Below, in pieces: positions 16,978-24,017 of a stretch of DNA of 64,000 nucleotides. The position numbers were made by a program, and so were the translations under genes. The DNA is from Dechloromonas denitrificans (lineage in GTDB: Bacteria; Pseudomonadota; Gammaproteobacteria; Burkholderiales; Rhodocyclaceae): contig NZ_CP075187.1 in NCBI RefSeq assembly GCF_020510665.1, positions 2,332,001 through 2,396,000 on the forward strand, in the 5' to 3' direction. The first letter of the stretch is position 1. Every line of letters starts with the position of its first letter. The notes under the pieces were generated by a model. It saw only the letters and a list, made by a program, of their open reading frames with translations, did no database searches and had not been told where the DNA came from.

Positions 16978-17529
16978 TCAATCGTAATGCAGCAAACCAT
17001 GCCCCAATTCGGGCTCGCGACCGGCCAGCAGATCGGTCAACACCTTCCAGATGGCGTCTCCGGATGGCGGGCAGCCGGGAATGGCGTAATCGACATGGAC
17101 CACCTCATGGATCGGATGGACACGATCCAGGGGCAAAGGCAGTTCCGGATCGTTCGGAATCATCCCGTTGGCCGGCCCCGGACTGGTGTGATAAACCTCT
17201 TCGAGCAGCACCGCCAGCGGCCAATGATTGCGCTGCGCCGGCAAGCCGCCATTGATTGCACAAGCCCCAAGTGCAATCAGGATTTTGCAGTTCCGGCGAA
17301 ACTCACGCAGCACATGAATGTTTTCGGTATTGCACAGGCCTCCCTCGACAATCCCGATATCGCAATCCGGGCTGCAGTTCTTGATATCGGTCAGCGGCGA
17401 GCGATCGAATTCAATGTGCTCCAGCAAGGTGAACAAGCGTTGATCGATATCGAGAAGGGACATGTGGCAACCAAAACAACCGGCTAGCGAAGTGGTGGCC
17501 ACCTTGATCTTTTTCCTTGGCTCAATCAT
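16978..17529 (-). CDS. hoxY: NAD-linked hydrogenase small subunit HoxY
   Basis: A 183-aa small subunit that houses the proximal 4Fe-4S cluster. The cysteines appear in LAGCFGCHMSLLD, SPDCDIGIVEGGLC, LGACAINGG and IPGCPPSGD, the pattern of truncated small subunits in NAD-reducing hydrogenases. There is no Tat signal, so the enzyme is cytoplasmic. ATG 17529 has a GGAG site and overlaps the end of hoxU by 8 bp. Confidence 0.95.
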   Translation of the reverse strand: MIEPRKKIKVATTSLAGCFGCHMSLLDIDQRLFTLLEHIEFDRSPLTDIKNCSPDCDIGIVEGGLCNTENIHVLREFRRNCKILIALGACAINGGLPAQRNHWPLAVLLEEVYHTSPGPANGMIPNDPELPLPLDRVHPIHEVVHVDYAIPGCPPSGDAIWKVLTDLLAGREPELGHGLLHYD

Positions 17530-18238
17530 GGCGAATCTCCTCGGCCACCTTGCCCGGCGCACTGATCGGCTGCTGGTCGTAAGTCCGCTGGCCGATGGGC
17601 ACGGCAAAACCGGTGCGTTTTTTGAGGATGACGCCGACCGGACAAACCTGTGCGGCCTTGTCAGCCAGCGAAAAATCCGTATCGGCCAGACGCCCTGAGC
17701 GAGCGTTGACGATCAGGTGCGTCCCGATACCTCGCCCGGACAGGGCAAAAACCTGCTTCTTGTCGACCTCCCTGCTGGCCTGAACACACAGCGAACAGAG
17801 GATGCAGCGATTGAAGTCGAGCAAAATATCCGGATGCGAGGCGTCGACCGCGCGATCCGGGAAAAAATGATCGAAATGCGGCGACATCATGCCGAGATGG
17901 TAGGCCGTGGCCTGCAACTGGCAATGGCCGCTCTTTTCGCAGGAAGGACAAAAGTGATTGCCTTCGACAAAAAGCATCTGCGTCAGCGTCCGGCGCTCGG
18001 CGTTGATTTCTTCCGTATCGCTTTCCACCACCATTCCGGACTGCGCACGCAGCGTGCAGGAGGCACTCTGACGCCCATTGACCTTGACGGTGCATAGCTT
18101 GCACGAACCGTTCGGCTTGAACGCCGGGTGGTAGCACAGATGGGGAATATAGATCCCGGCCTGGCTGGCGGCCTGCATGACGGTCTGGCCGATTTCGAAA
18201 GGGATGACTCTGCCGTCGATCGTGAAAGTCTGGCTCAT
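17522..18238 (-). CDS. hoxU: NAD-linked hydrogenase diaphorase subunit HoxU
   Basis: A 238-aa NuoG-N-terminus-like electron-transfer subunit. It has a plant-type 2Fe-2S site (CYHPAFKPNGSCKLCTVKV, with a further Cys in SASC), the His-Cys3 region HFCPSCEKSGHCQLQ, and a ferredoxin-like 4Fe-4S site (CILCSLCVQASREV and a later CPVG). These link HoxF flavin to HoxY. ATG 18238 overlaps the hoxF stop as ATGA. Confidence 0.95.
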   Translation of the reverse strand: MSQTFTIDGRVIPFEIGQTVMQAASQAGIYIPHLCYHPAFKPNGSCKLCTVKVNGRQSASCTLRAQSGMVVESDTEEINAERRTLTQMLFVEGNHFCPSCEKSGHCQLQATAYHLGMMSPHFDHFFPDRAVDASHPDILLDFNRCILCSLCVQASREVDKKQVFALSGRGIGTHLIVNARSGRLADTDFSLADKAAQVCPVGVILKKRTGFAVPIGQRTYDQQPISAPGKVAEEIRHD

Positions 18239-20133
18239 GCACTTCTCCCTTGTTCAACGTCCAGATGCGCTTGTGAATCATCGCGTCCGGTCATTTGCCT
18301 GGCGGTCGACAAGGCCCGGTCAAGATCGAACGCCGGGACAAATTGATCGTGCACCATGCGCTTTTCGTAAGCCGGCTTGAAGCGGACGATGGTGTCGATC
18401 ACCGGATTGCAGGCGGTATGCCCCAGGCCGCAGTGGCTCATCGACTGCAGCAACTGGTTGAGTTTTTCGATTTCACCAAGGTCGTAAGGCGAGCCGTGCC
18501 GGTCATGCAATTTATCCATCAGCTTCTTGAGCAACGACGTCCCAACCCGGCAAGGTGTGCAGAAACCGCAGCTCTCATGTTGGAAAAAATGCACATAAGC
18601 ACGTGCCACTTCAAACATGTCACGGCTGCGATCAAAGATCGTCAGCGCACCGGCGGTCGGAATATCCTCGAAACCGATGATCCGGTCGAACTCCGCTTCG
18701 CTCAGGCAAATACCGGATGGACCGCTGATCTGGACTGCCTGTGTCTGGCTCGCGCCACAATCCTCCAGCACCTGGCGCACCGTCACGCCGTAGGGATACT
18801 CATAAATACCCGGACGGGCGCAATCGCCAGAAACGGAGAGCAACTTGGTGCCGGCCGAATGCCGGGTACCGAACGAGGCATACCAGTCGCCACCTTTCAG
18901 CGCAATCAGGGCAACAGCGGCAAAGGTTTCAACGTTATTGACGATCGTCGGCTGATCGAGATAGCCATTTGTGACCGGAAATGGAGGCCGATTGCGCGGC
19001 GTACCGCGTTTACCCTCAAGCGATTCGATCAGCGCCGACTCCTCGCCGCAGACATAAGCCCCCGCCCCGAGGTGGATATCGATATCGAAATCAGCGCCCG
19101 GAATTCCCAGGATATCGCGGCCCAGCAAATTTGCCTTGCGCCGGGCACTCAAGGTCGCATTCAGCGCCTCAAGCAGATAGCGATACTCGCCACGCAAATA
19201 GAGGAAACCGCGTTGCGCCCCGATGGCATAGGCAGCTGCAGTCATGCCCTCGAACACCTGATCGGCATATGAACTGAGCAACACCCTGTCCTTGAAGGTA
19301 CCCGGCTCCCCTTCGTCGGCATTGCAGACGATGATCCGCTGCTGCCCGGCTTTCAGTGGTGCATTGCGGCAAGCCTCCCATTTCAGGCCGGTCATGAAAC
19401 CAGCCCCACCCCGACCACGCAGATTGGCTCGCTTGATTTCATCAAGCATTGCCGCCGGCCCGCCGATGCCCGAAGGCAATCCCTCCCGCCAGGAACGCAT
19501 GTTGGAAGCAATCAGGCCATCGCTCGGCACACGCTCACGGGCAGCGCGCAGCGCATCACCCGGCTGCATTGTCTGATCGAGCAGAATATCCGCCCGACGA
19601 ATATGATCAGCGACATCGAAGAACGCGGCCGGCCACTCGCTCAGTGGCCGCCGATTGCGAACCAGTTCGGCGATCTGTTCGATGCGTGCTGCGGTCAACC
19701 GCGTGATTGCCCGGTTATTGACCAGCATGCCCGGTCCCTGATCACACATGCCCGTGCAGGATGTCCGGTCGATACTGAGCAGGCCGTCTTCGGAAACCTT
19801 GCCCGGCTCGACCCACAAACTGCGGCACAACTGTTCGAGCAAGGCTTCGCTGCCCTGCATCCGGTCGGTAATATTGTCCGAAAACAGAATCCGGTATTGA
19901 CCGCGTGGCCGGAGATACAAAAAACTGTAAAACCCGGCCACGCTCTCTATCTCGGCACGCGCCACGCCCAGCACGGACTGAATCCGGTCAATCGCCTCGG
20001 GAGGAATCCAGTCGCAAGCCTCCTGCACCTCGCGCAAAATCTGCACCATGCAGGTTGAATCGCGACGGTAACGCGCGATGACCCGATCGACAATTCCGGC
20101 AATCGCTTCGCCATGCATTTCGCCAAGTGCCAC
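18235..20133 (-). CDS. hoxF: NAD-linked hydrogenase diaphorase subunit HoxF (NuoE-NuoF fusion)
   Basis: A 632-aa fusion. Residues about 1-165 resemble NuoE, with the 2Fe-2S segment SCTGMCDQGPGMLVNN. Residues about 200-600 resemble NuoF, with the FMN/NAD stretches [47 protein letters not shown] and the 4Fe-4S ligands ESCGFCTPCRVG plus a later Cys. It oxidises or reduces NAD(H) for the Hox hydrogenase. The start is GTG 20133 with GGGAGG seven bases upstream. An FNR-type box 60-73 bp upstream suggests anaerobic control. Confidence 0.96.
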   Translation of the reverse strand: MALGEMHGEAIAGIVDRVIARYRRDSTCMVQILREVQEACDWIPPEAIDRIQSVLGVARAEIESVAGFYSFLYLRPRGQYRILFSDNITDRMQGSEALLEQLCRSLWVEPGKVSEDGLLSIDRTSCTGMCDQGPGMLVNNRAITRLTAARIEQIAELVRNRRPLSEWPAAFFDVADHIRRADILLDQTMQPGDALRAARERVPSDGLIASNMRSWREGLPSGIGGPAAMLDEIKRANLRGRGGAGFMTGLKWEACRNAPLKAGQQRIIVCNADEGEPGTFKDRVLLSSYADQVFEGMTAAAYAIGAQRGFLYLRGEYRYLLEALNATLSARRKANLLGRDILGIPGADFDIDIHLGAGAYVCGEESALIESLEGKRGTPRNRPPFPVTNGYLDQPTIVNNVETFAAVALIALKGGDWYASFGTRHSAGTKLLSVSGDCARPGIYEYPYGVTVRQVLEDCGASQTQAVQISGPSGICLSEAEFDRIIGFEDIPTAGALTIFDRSRDMFEVARAYVHFFQHESCGFCTPCRVGTSLLKKLMDKLHDRHGSPYDLGEIEKLNQLLQSMSHCGLGHTACNPVIDTIVRFKPAYEKRMVHDQFVPAFDLDRALSTARQMTGRDDSQAHLDVEQGRSA

Positions 20134-20165
20134 AACAACCTCCCGGAAGTTATTGGTTCAACCTC

Positions 20166-20206
20166 AGGCTAGCACCAACAAAACAAGGTTTGTTGAGAAA
20201 GATCAA
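20166..20206 (-). promoter_or_regulatory. FNR-type class II promoter of hoxFUYHW
   Basis: TTGAG-AAAG-ATCAA (20193-20206) matches the FNR consensus at 9 of 10 fixed bases. Reading toward hoxF, a TAGCCT -10-like hexamer (20166-20171) lies 21 bp away, the usual class II distance. The GTG start is about 25 bases beyond the predicted transcription start. Control by FNR is inferred. Confidence 0.7.
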
Positions 20207-20324
20207 TAACCTAGAACTTTTATTCAAGGGCTTGGCAGCATTCGTCACAGCATCCCGATAGCCCGCGGTCGACACGGCCTGAAGGCCAAAAATGCCGACA
20301 AGTAAACTGCAGGATGCTCAAGGG

Positions 20325-20338
20325 TTGACCTAGCTCAA
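20325..20338. promoter_or_regulatory. Weak FNR-like box on the fabI side
   Basis: TTGAC-CTAG-CTCAA matches the FNR consensus at 8 of 10 fixed bases. It is about 150 bp upstream of the fabI start and no convincing promoter hexamers were found at the right distance, so its role is uncertain. Confidence 0.35.
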
Positions 20339-20375
20339 AAGGAGTAGTGATTGTCAACAAAGTGAAATCGGACTG

Positions 20376-20393
20376 TGCAACAATGATGTTGCA
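20376..20393. promoter_or_regulatory. Perfect palindrome upstream of fabI
   Basis: TGCAACA-ATGA-TGTTGCA is a perfect 7+7 inverted repeat with a 4-base spacer. It has the size of a dimeric repressor site. Its position between the hydrogenase and fabI operons suggests a metabolite-responsive operator, but the regulator is unknown. Confidence 0.5.
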
Positions 20394-20439
20394 TTACAGC
20401 AATCCAAAACCCACGTTAAATCGTTGTTATTGCTAAGAA

Positions 20440-20456
20440 ATGGTGCATCGCACCAT
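20440..20456 (+). promoter_or_regulatory. Short hairpin in the fabI leader
   Basis: ATGGTGC (20440-20446) and GCACCAT (20450-20456) form a 7-bp stem with a 3-base loop, 30 bp before the fabI start codon. It may be an RNA hairpin or a protein-binding palindrome. Confidence 0.4.
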
Positions 20457-20486
20457 CTCCGGCCTGACATTGGAAGGAAGAACAGC

Positions 20487-21296
20487 ATGAATACAATAAA
20501 TGAACAATCCCCGCTGGTTAAACCGAACGCCATGCTCCCGCTGGCCGGCAAGAAAGGCTTGATCACCGGTGTCGCCAACGACAAATCGATCGCTTTTGCC
20601 GTTGCCAAGGCCATTCGCGAACTCGGCGGCGAAATTGCGCTGACCTACCAGAACGACAAGACGGCAAAATATACCCAGCCCCTGGCTGAAGCACTGGGTG
20701 CCAAGCTGTTCCTGAAGCTCGACGTGACCGAAGAAGGCAGCCTTGAGTCTGCCATTGAACAGTGCGGCAAGGAATTCGGCGAACTCGACTTCGCCATTCA
20801 TTCGATGGCTTTCTGCAACGGTGACGATCTGCACGGCCGTGTCATCGACACCTCCGAAGCCGGCTTCGATTCAGCCATGAACATTTCCTGCCACAGCTTC
20901 CTGCGCATGGCCAAGGCCCTTGAGCCGCTGATGGCCCACGGCGGCTCGCTGATCACCATGTCCTACCTCGGCGCCGAGCGCGTCGTGCGCAACTATGGCG
21001 TGATGGGCATCATCAAGGCAGCGCTTGAATCGGCCGTCCGCTACATGGCCTACGACCTCGGCCCCAAAGGCATCCGCGTTTTTGCCGTTTCGCCCGGTCC
21101 GATCATGACGCGTGCCGCTTCCGGCATTGCCGATTTCAACAAGCTGCTCGAAGCCGATGCGATGAAAGCACCGCTCGGCCGTACCGTGACCATCGATGAA
21201 GTCGGCGCCCTGACGGCCTTCCTGTGCACGCCGGGTTCCTCCGGCATGACCGGCCAGACGATCTATGTCGATGGCGGAGCACATATCGTCGCTTAA
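20487..21296 (+). CDS. fabI: Enoyl-[acyl-carrier-protein] reductase (NADH), FabI type
   Basis: Reduces the enoyl-ACP double bond with NADH in fatty-acid elongation. The 269-aa SDR-like protein has the FabI nucleotide motif GVANDKSIAFAVAKA, the MSYLGAER tyrosine, and the catalytic Y-x6-K in NYGVMGIIKAALES, ending with GQTIYVDGGAHIV. It has about 15 extra N-terminal residues compared with E. coli FabI. ATG 20487 has GGAAGG upstream. Its place with acyl-phosphate genes instead of fab genes suggests a second, specialised copy, perhaps a redox sink; that is inference. Confidence 0.9.
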   Translation: MNTINEQSPLVKPNAMLPLAGKKGLITGVANDKSIAFAVAKAIRELGGEIALTYQNDKTAKYTQPLAEALGAKLFLKLDVTEEGSLESAIEQCGKEFGELDFAIHSMAFCNGDDLHGRVIDTSEAGFDSAMNISCHSFLRMAKALEPLMAHGGSLITMSYLGAERVVRNYGVMGIIKAALESAVRYMAYDLGPKGIRVFAVSPGPIMTRAASGIADFNKLLEADAMKAPLGRTVTIDEVGALTAFLCTPGSSGMTGQTIYVDGGAHIVA

Positions 21297-21306
21297 GCAA
21301 GGTGTA

Positions 21307-21333
21307 ACAAGACGCAGCCACGCTGCGTCTTGT
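21307..21333 (+). terminator. Strong hairpin after fabI
   Basis: ACAAGACGCAG (21307-21317) pairs perfectly with CTGCGTCTTGT (21323-21333) around a 5-base loop. There is no T-run, so it may be a weak terminator or a processing/stability hairpin that separates fabI levels from the downstream genes. Confidence 0.55.
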
Positions 21334-21377
21334 GCCATGCTTCTGGCCATCAACCAGGAAGACAGGCGGAGTTGACC

Positions 21378-21956
21378 ATGACTGACATTTGTCCCGGCAT
21401 CATTCCAGACCCCGTTCCCGACCATCCTTTGCTCAACGGAAGGCCGGAAATCGGTCGCGGCGAAAATACCATCGTGCTGGATGGCGATGTGATCGACGGA
21501 CAAGCCCGTGTCTTCAAGGTACTGTCTTCACCGACCGACTATGCCTATTACACGGCAGAGGACAGGCCGACAGGTCGGCATTTTCCTGTCGTATTTGCCG
21601 ATCACGGCACGGTTGGCCGCTCTTCCCGCGGTTTCCCGTTCCATATCGTCGAAGTCGAAAAACTCTATCCGCTGCCAGTCGCGGGCGAAGCCGCCGAAGT
21701 TGCCACCAAAATCTCATCGTCGTATTTCGACGCCTGCATGATCTGGCGCAATCTGGCGCAGGACATGGGGCGCATCGCCTTGCACCATCTGGTTGTCACC
21801 CCCATGGGCTGGACCGAAACCGTCCAGCAGTCGCTCAAGGCGCTGGAGGAATTTTCCAGCGAATACGGCGCCCTGCCCGACTTGATCAAGGCCGACAACC
21901 TGATGATGCGCCTGGACGGAACGCTGGTTTTTTCTGACCCTGTTTTCATGGAATGA
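21378..21956 (+). CDS. Unrecognised protein with minimal protein-kinase-like motifs
   Basis: A 192-aa soluble protein with no family I can name with confidence. The C-terminal end has the spacing of a kinase catalytic loop and metal loop: DLIKADNLMMRLDG followed by LVFSDPVFME, comparable to the D-L-K-x-x-N-L...D-G...D-F/P pattern. The N-terminal half has RVFKVLS (possible lysine), HFPVVFADHG and FHIVEVEKLYPLP, which resemble an N-lobe and hinge. It lacks a glycine-rich loop that I can see and is shorter than a standard kinase. A phosphatase-like gene follows 52 bp downstream. ATG 21378 has a GGCGGAG site. Kinase activity is speculation until tested. Confidence 0.55.
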   Translation: MTDICPGIIPDPVPDHPLLNGRPEIGRGENTIVLDGDVIDGQARVFKVLSSPTDYAYYTAEDRPTGRHFPVVFADHGTVGRSSRGFPFHIVEVEKLYPLPVAGEAAEVATKISSSYFDACMIWRNLAQDMGRIALHHLVVTPMGWTETVQQSLKALEEFSSEYGALPDLIKADNLMMRLDGTLVFSDPVFME

Positions 21957-22008
21957 ATCACTTCTTGCGCACCACACTGCCTCAGCAACCTGCCGGCCAC
22001 TCCGGATC

Positions 22009-22497
22009 ATGACCATCAATCAAGTTCATTTCGCCTCCCGCGAACTCGCCGAGTCACTGGCCGGCAATCCCTACATGGCCGTCATCTCGATCACTGATCC
22101 AGGTCAGGCCGATGCCAAGCTCGACCCCATGTTCCACCATGTGCTGCGCCTGTCGTTCTACGACGCACAGCCGGCTGATGAATACCTCCCGGCCCCCATT
22201 CCCGGCTTGTTCGACCACCAGATGGCGCGCCGCATCCACGATTTTGTGGCTGAACTGCAGGCTGCACCGTTTGAAATATCGGTCATGGTGCACTGCGAAT
22301 ACGGCGTCAGTCGCTCTGCCGCGGTCGCCCTGTTCGTCGAGGCATTTTCCGGTGCGCCACTGACGGCCCGCGAGTTCACCTACGAAGCCAACCAATGGGT
22401 GCTTGAACGCCTGTCGCAACTCATTCCCGGACTGCAAGTCGACATTCCGCCCATGACCGCAGCCAGCGATCGGCGTACCCGGCAAAGAGCCTCCTGA
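22009..22497 (+). CDS. Dual-specificity/tyrosine phosphatase-like protein
   Basis: A 162-aa protein with the cysteine phosphatase P-loop HCEYGVSRSAA (HCx5RS), at about residues 94-104. An upstream acidic segment (LSFYDAQPADEYL, about residues 46-58) could supply the general acid. The fold resembles compact bacterial dual-specificity phosphatases. It follows the kinase-like gene by 52 bp and precedes the MaoC-phosphotransacylase gene by 100 bp. The pairing suggests reversible phosphorylation of a neighbouring enzyme, which is inference. Confidence 0.75.
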   Translation: MTINQVHFASRELAESLAGNPYMAVISITDPGQADAKLDPMFHHVLRLSFYDAQPADEYLPAPIPGLFDHQMARRIHDFVAELQAAPFEISVMVHCEYGVSRSAAVALFVEAFSGAPLTAREFTYEANQWVLERLSQLIPGLQVDIPPMTAASDRRTRQRAS

Positions 22498-22597
22498 GGA
22501 ACACCGGGCCAAAGCACGCAAATTCCTGGGGCGACAGCCTCCACACAGAACCCCCAGCAGAACCGAATGGTTCATGTCATTTTTCGGGAGCACTACC

Positions 22598-24016
22598 ATG
22601 CAGGAGTCCAATCAACGGCGCTTGCTCGTCAACAAAATTTATGACGAGATACACATTGGCGACACATCCAGCCTGACCAGAACATTGATGCCGGAAGACG
22701 TCAAACTCTTCGCTGTCCTGACCGGTGATATCAATCCTGCCGTGGTCGACCGCGAATATGCCGAAAGCGGCATGTTTCGCGAGGTTATCGCCCACGGCAT
22801 GTGGAGCGGATCGCTGATTTCGACAGTGCTGGGCACCCAGTTTCCCGGCCCCGGCACCAACCTGATTGACCAGACCCTGCACTTTGCCCGCCCGGTCACG
22901 ATTGGCGACACGATCACCATTACCGTCACGGTCAAACAGAAATTCGACCATAACCAGCACGTCATTTTCGATTGCGTATGTACCAACCAGGAAGGTTTGC
23001 AGGTGGTGCGCGGCACCGCCGAAGTACTGGCGCCCTCGGAAAAAGTTTCACACATGCAGGACGTCCACTTCCCGGAAATCCGCATCGACGACAAGCATGA
23101 GCGCTACCAACACCTGCTTTCCCGCGTCAAGGGACTGGAACCCATTCCGACCGCAGTTGCCCATCCGTGCGATTGCGAGTCGCTGAAGGGGCCGGTCATC
23201 GCGTTCCAGGAAGGCATCATCGAGCCAATCCTGGTCGGTCCCGAATCAAAAATCCGGGCGGTGGCTGAAGAGTTCGGCATTGATCTGCATGGCATCCGCA
23301 TCGTCAACTCGAAGCATAGCCACGACTCGGCCGCACTCGCCGTATCGCTTGTCCGCACCGGCGACGCCGAAGCGTTGATGAAAGGCAGTCTGCACACCGA
23401 TGAGCTGATGAGCGAAGTAGTGGCCAGAGCCAATGGCATGCGTACGTCGCGCCGGATCAGCCATGTTTTCCTGATGAATGTGCCCACCTACCACCGGCCA
23501 TTGCTGATTACCGATGCGGCAATCAACATTGCCCCGACGCTGGAAGACAAGGTGCATATCATCCAGAACGCCATCGACCTGGCCCACATCATCGGCATCC
23601 CCGAACCCAAGGTGGCGATTCTTTCCGCCGTCGAAACCGTCAATCCCAAGATCCAGTCCACGCTCGATGCCGCTGCCCTGTGCAAGATGGCCGACCGGGG
23701 ACAGATTCGCGGTGGCATTCTCGATGGTCCGCTCGCCTTCGACAACGCCGTTTCCATCGTCGCGGCCAAGACCAAGGGCATCAAGTCCGCCGTCGCCGGC
23801 CACGCCGAAATCCTTGTCGTACCCGATCTCGAATCCGGCAACATGGTCGCCAAGCAGTTGGAATATCTGGCCAACGCGCTGACCGCCGGCATCGTCCTCG
23901 GCACGACCGTCCCGATTGTATTGACCAGCCGTGCCGACTCCGCCGAAACGCGGACTGCCTCCTGCGTCATTGCAGCACTCATCGCACACGCTAACCGAAA
24001 GAAGGGAACTGCCTGA
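22598..24016 (+). CDS. Bifunctional MaoC-like enoyl-CoA hydratase / phosphate acyltransferase
   Basis: A 472-aa fusion. Residues about 10-150 form a MaoC/hotdog hydratase domain with DVKLFAVLTGDINPAVVD and VIAHGMWSGSLIS, where the Asp and His are the (R)-hydratase catalytic residues. Residues about 165-472 form a phosphotransacetylase/phosphotransbutyrylase domain (IAFQEGIIEPILVGPESKI, HSHDSAALAVSLVR, GGILDGPLAFDNAVS). It should turn acyl-CoA plus phosphate into acyl phosphate. ATG 22598 is preferred, with GGGAG in range, over ATG 22574. It is one base from ackA, which would use the acyl phosphate. Confidence 0.9.
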   Translation: MQESNQRRLLVNKIYDEIHIGDTSSLTRTLMPEDVKLFAVLTGDINPAVVDREYAESGMFREVIAHGMWSGSLISTVLGTQFPGPGTNLIDQTLHFARPVTIGDTITITVTVKQKFDHNQHVIFDCVCTNQEGLQVVRGTAEVLAPSEKVSHMQDVHFPEIRIDDKHERYQHLLSRVKGLEPIPTAVAHPCDCESLKGPVIAFQEGIIEPILVGPESKIRAVAEEFGIDLHGIRIVNSKHSHDSAALAVSLVRTGDAEALMKGSLHTDELMSEVVARANGMRTSRRISHVFLMNVPTYHRPLLITDAAINIAPTLEDKVHIIQNAIDLAHIIGIPEPKVAILSAVETVNPKIQSTLDAAALCKMADRGQIRGGILDGPLAFDNAVSIVAAKTKGIKSAVAGHAEILVVPDLESGNMVAKQLEYLANALTAGIVLGTTVPIVLTSRADSAETRTASCVIAALIAHANRKKGTA

Positions 24017-24017
24017 T

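Larger units (their letters stand above)
20134..20486. promoter_or_regulatory. 353-bp divergent control region between hoxF and fabI
   Basis: This gap holds no gene. It contains an FNR-type box near hoxF (20193-20206), a weaker FNR-like site (20325-20338), a perfect operator-like palindrome (20376-20393), and a leader stem-loop (20440-20456) just before fabI. It separates the leftward hydrogenase operon from the rightward fabI/ackA genes and may coordinate them. Each element is listed separately. Confidence 0.7.
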
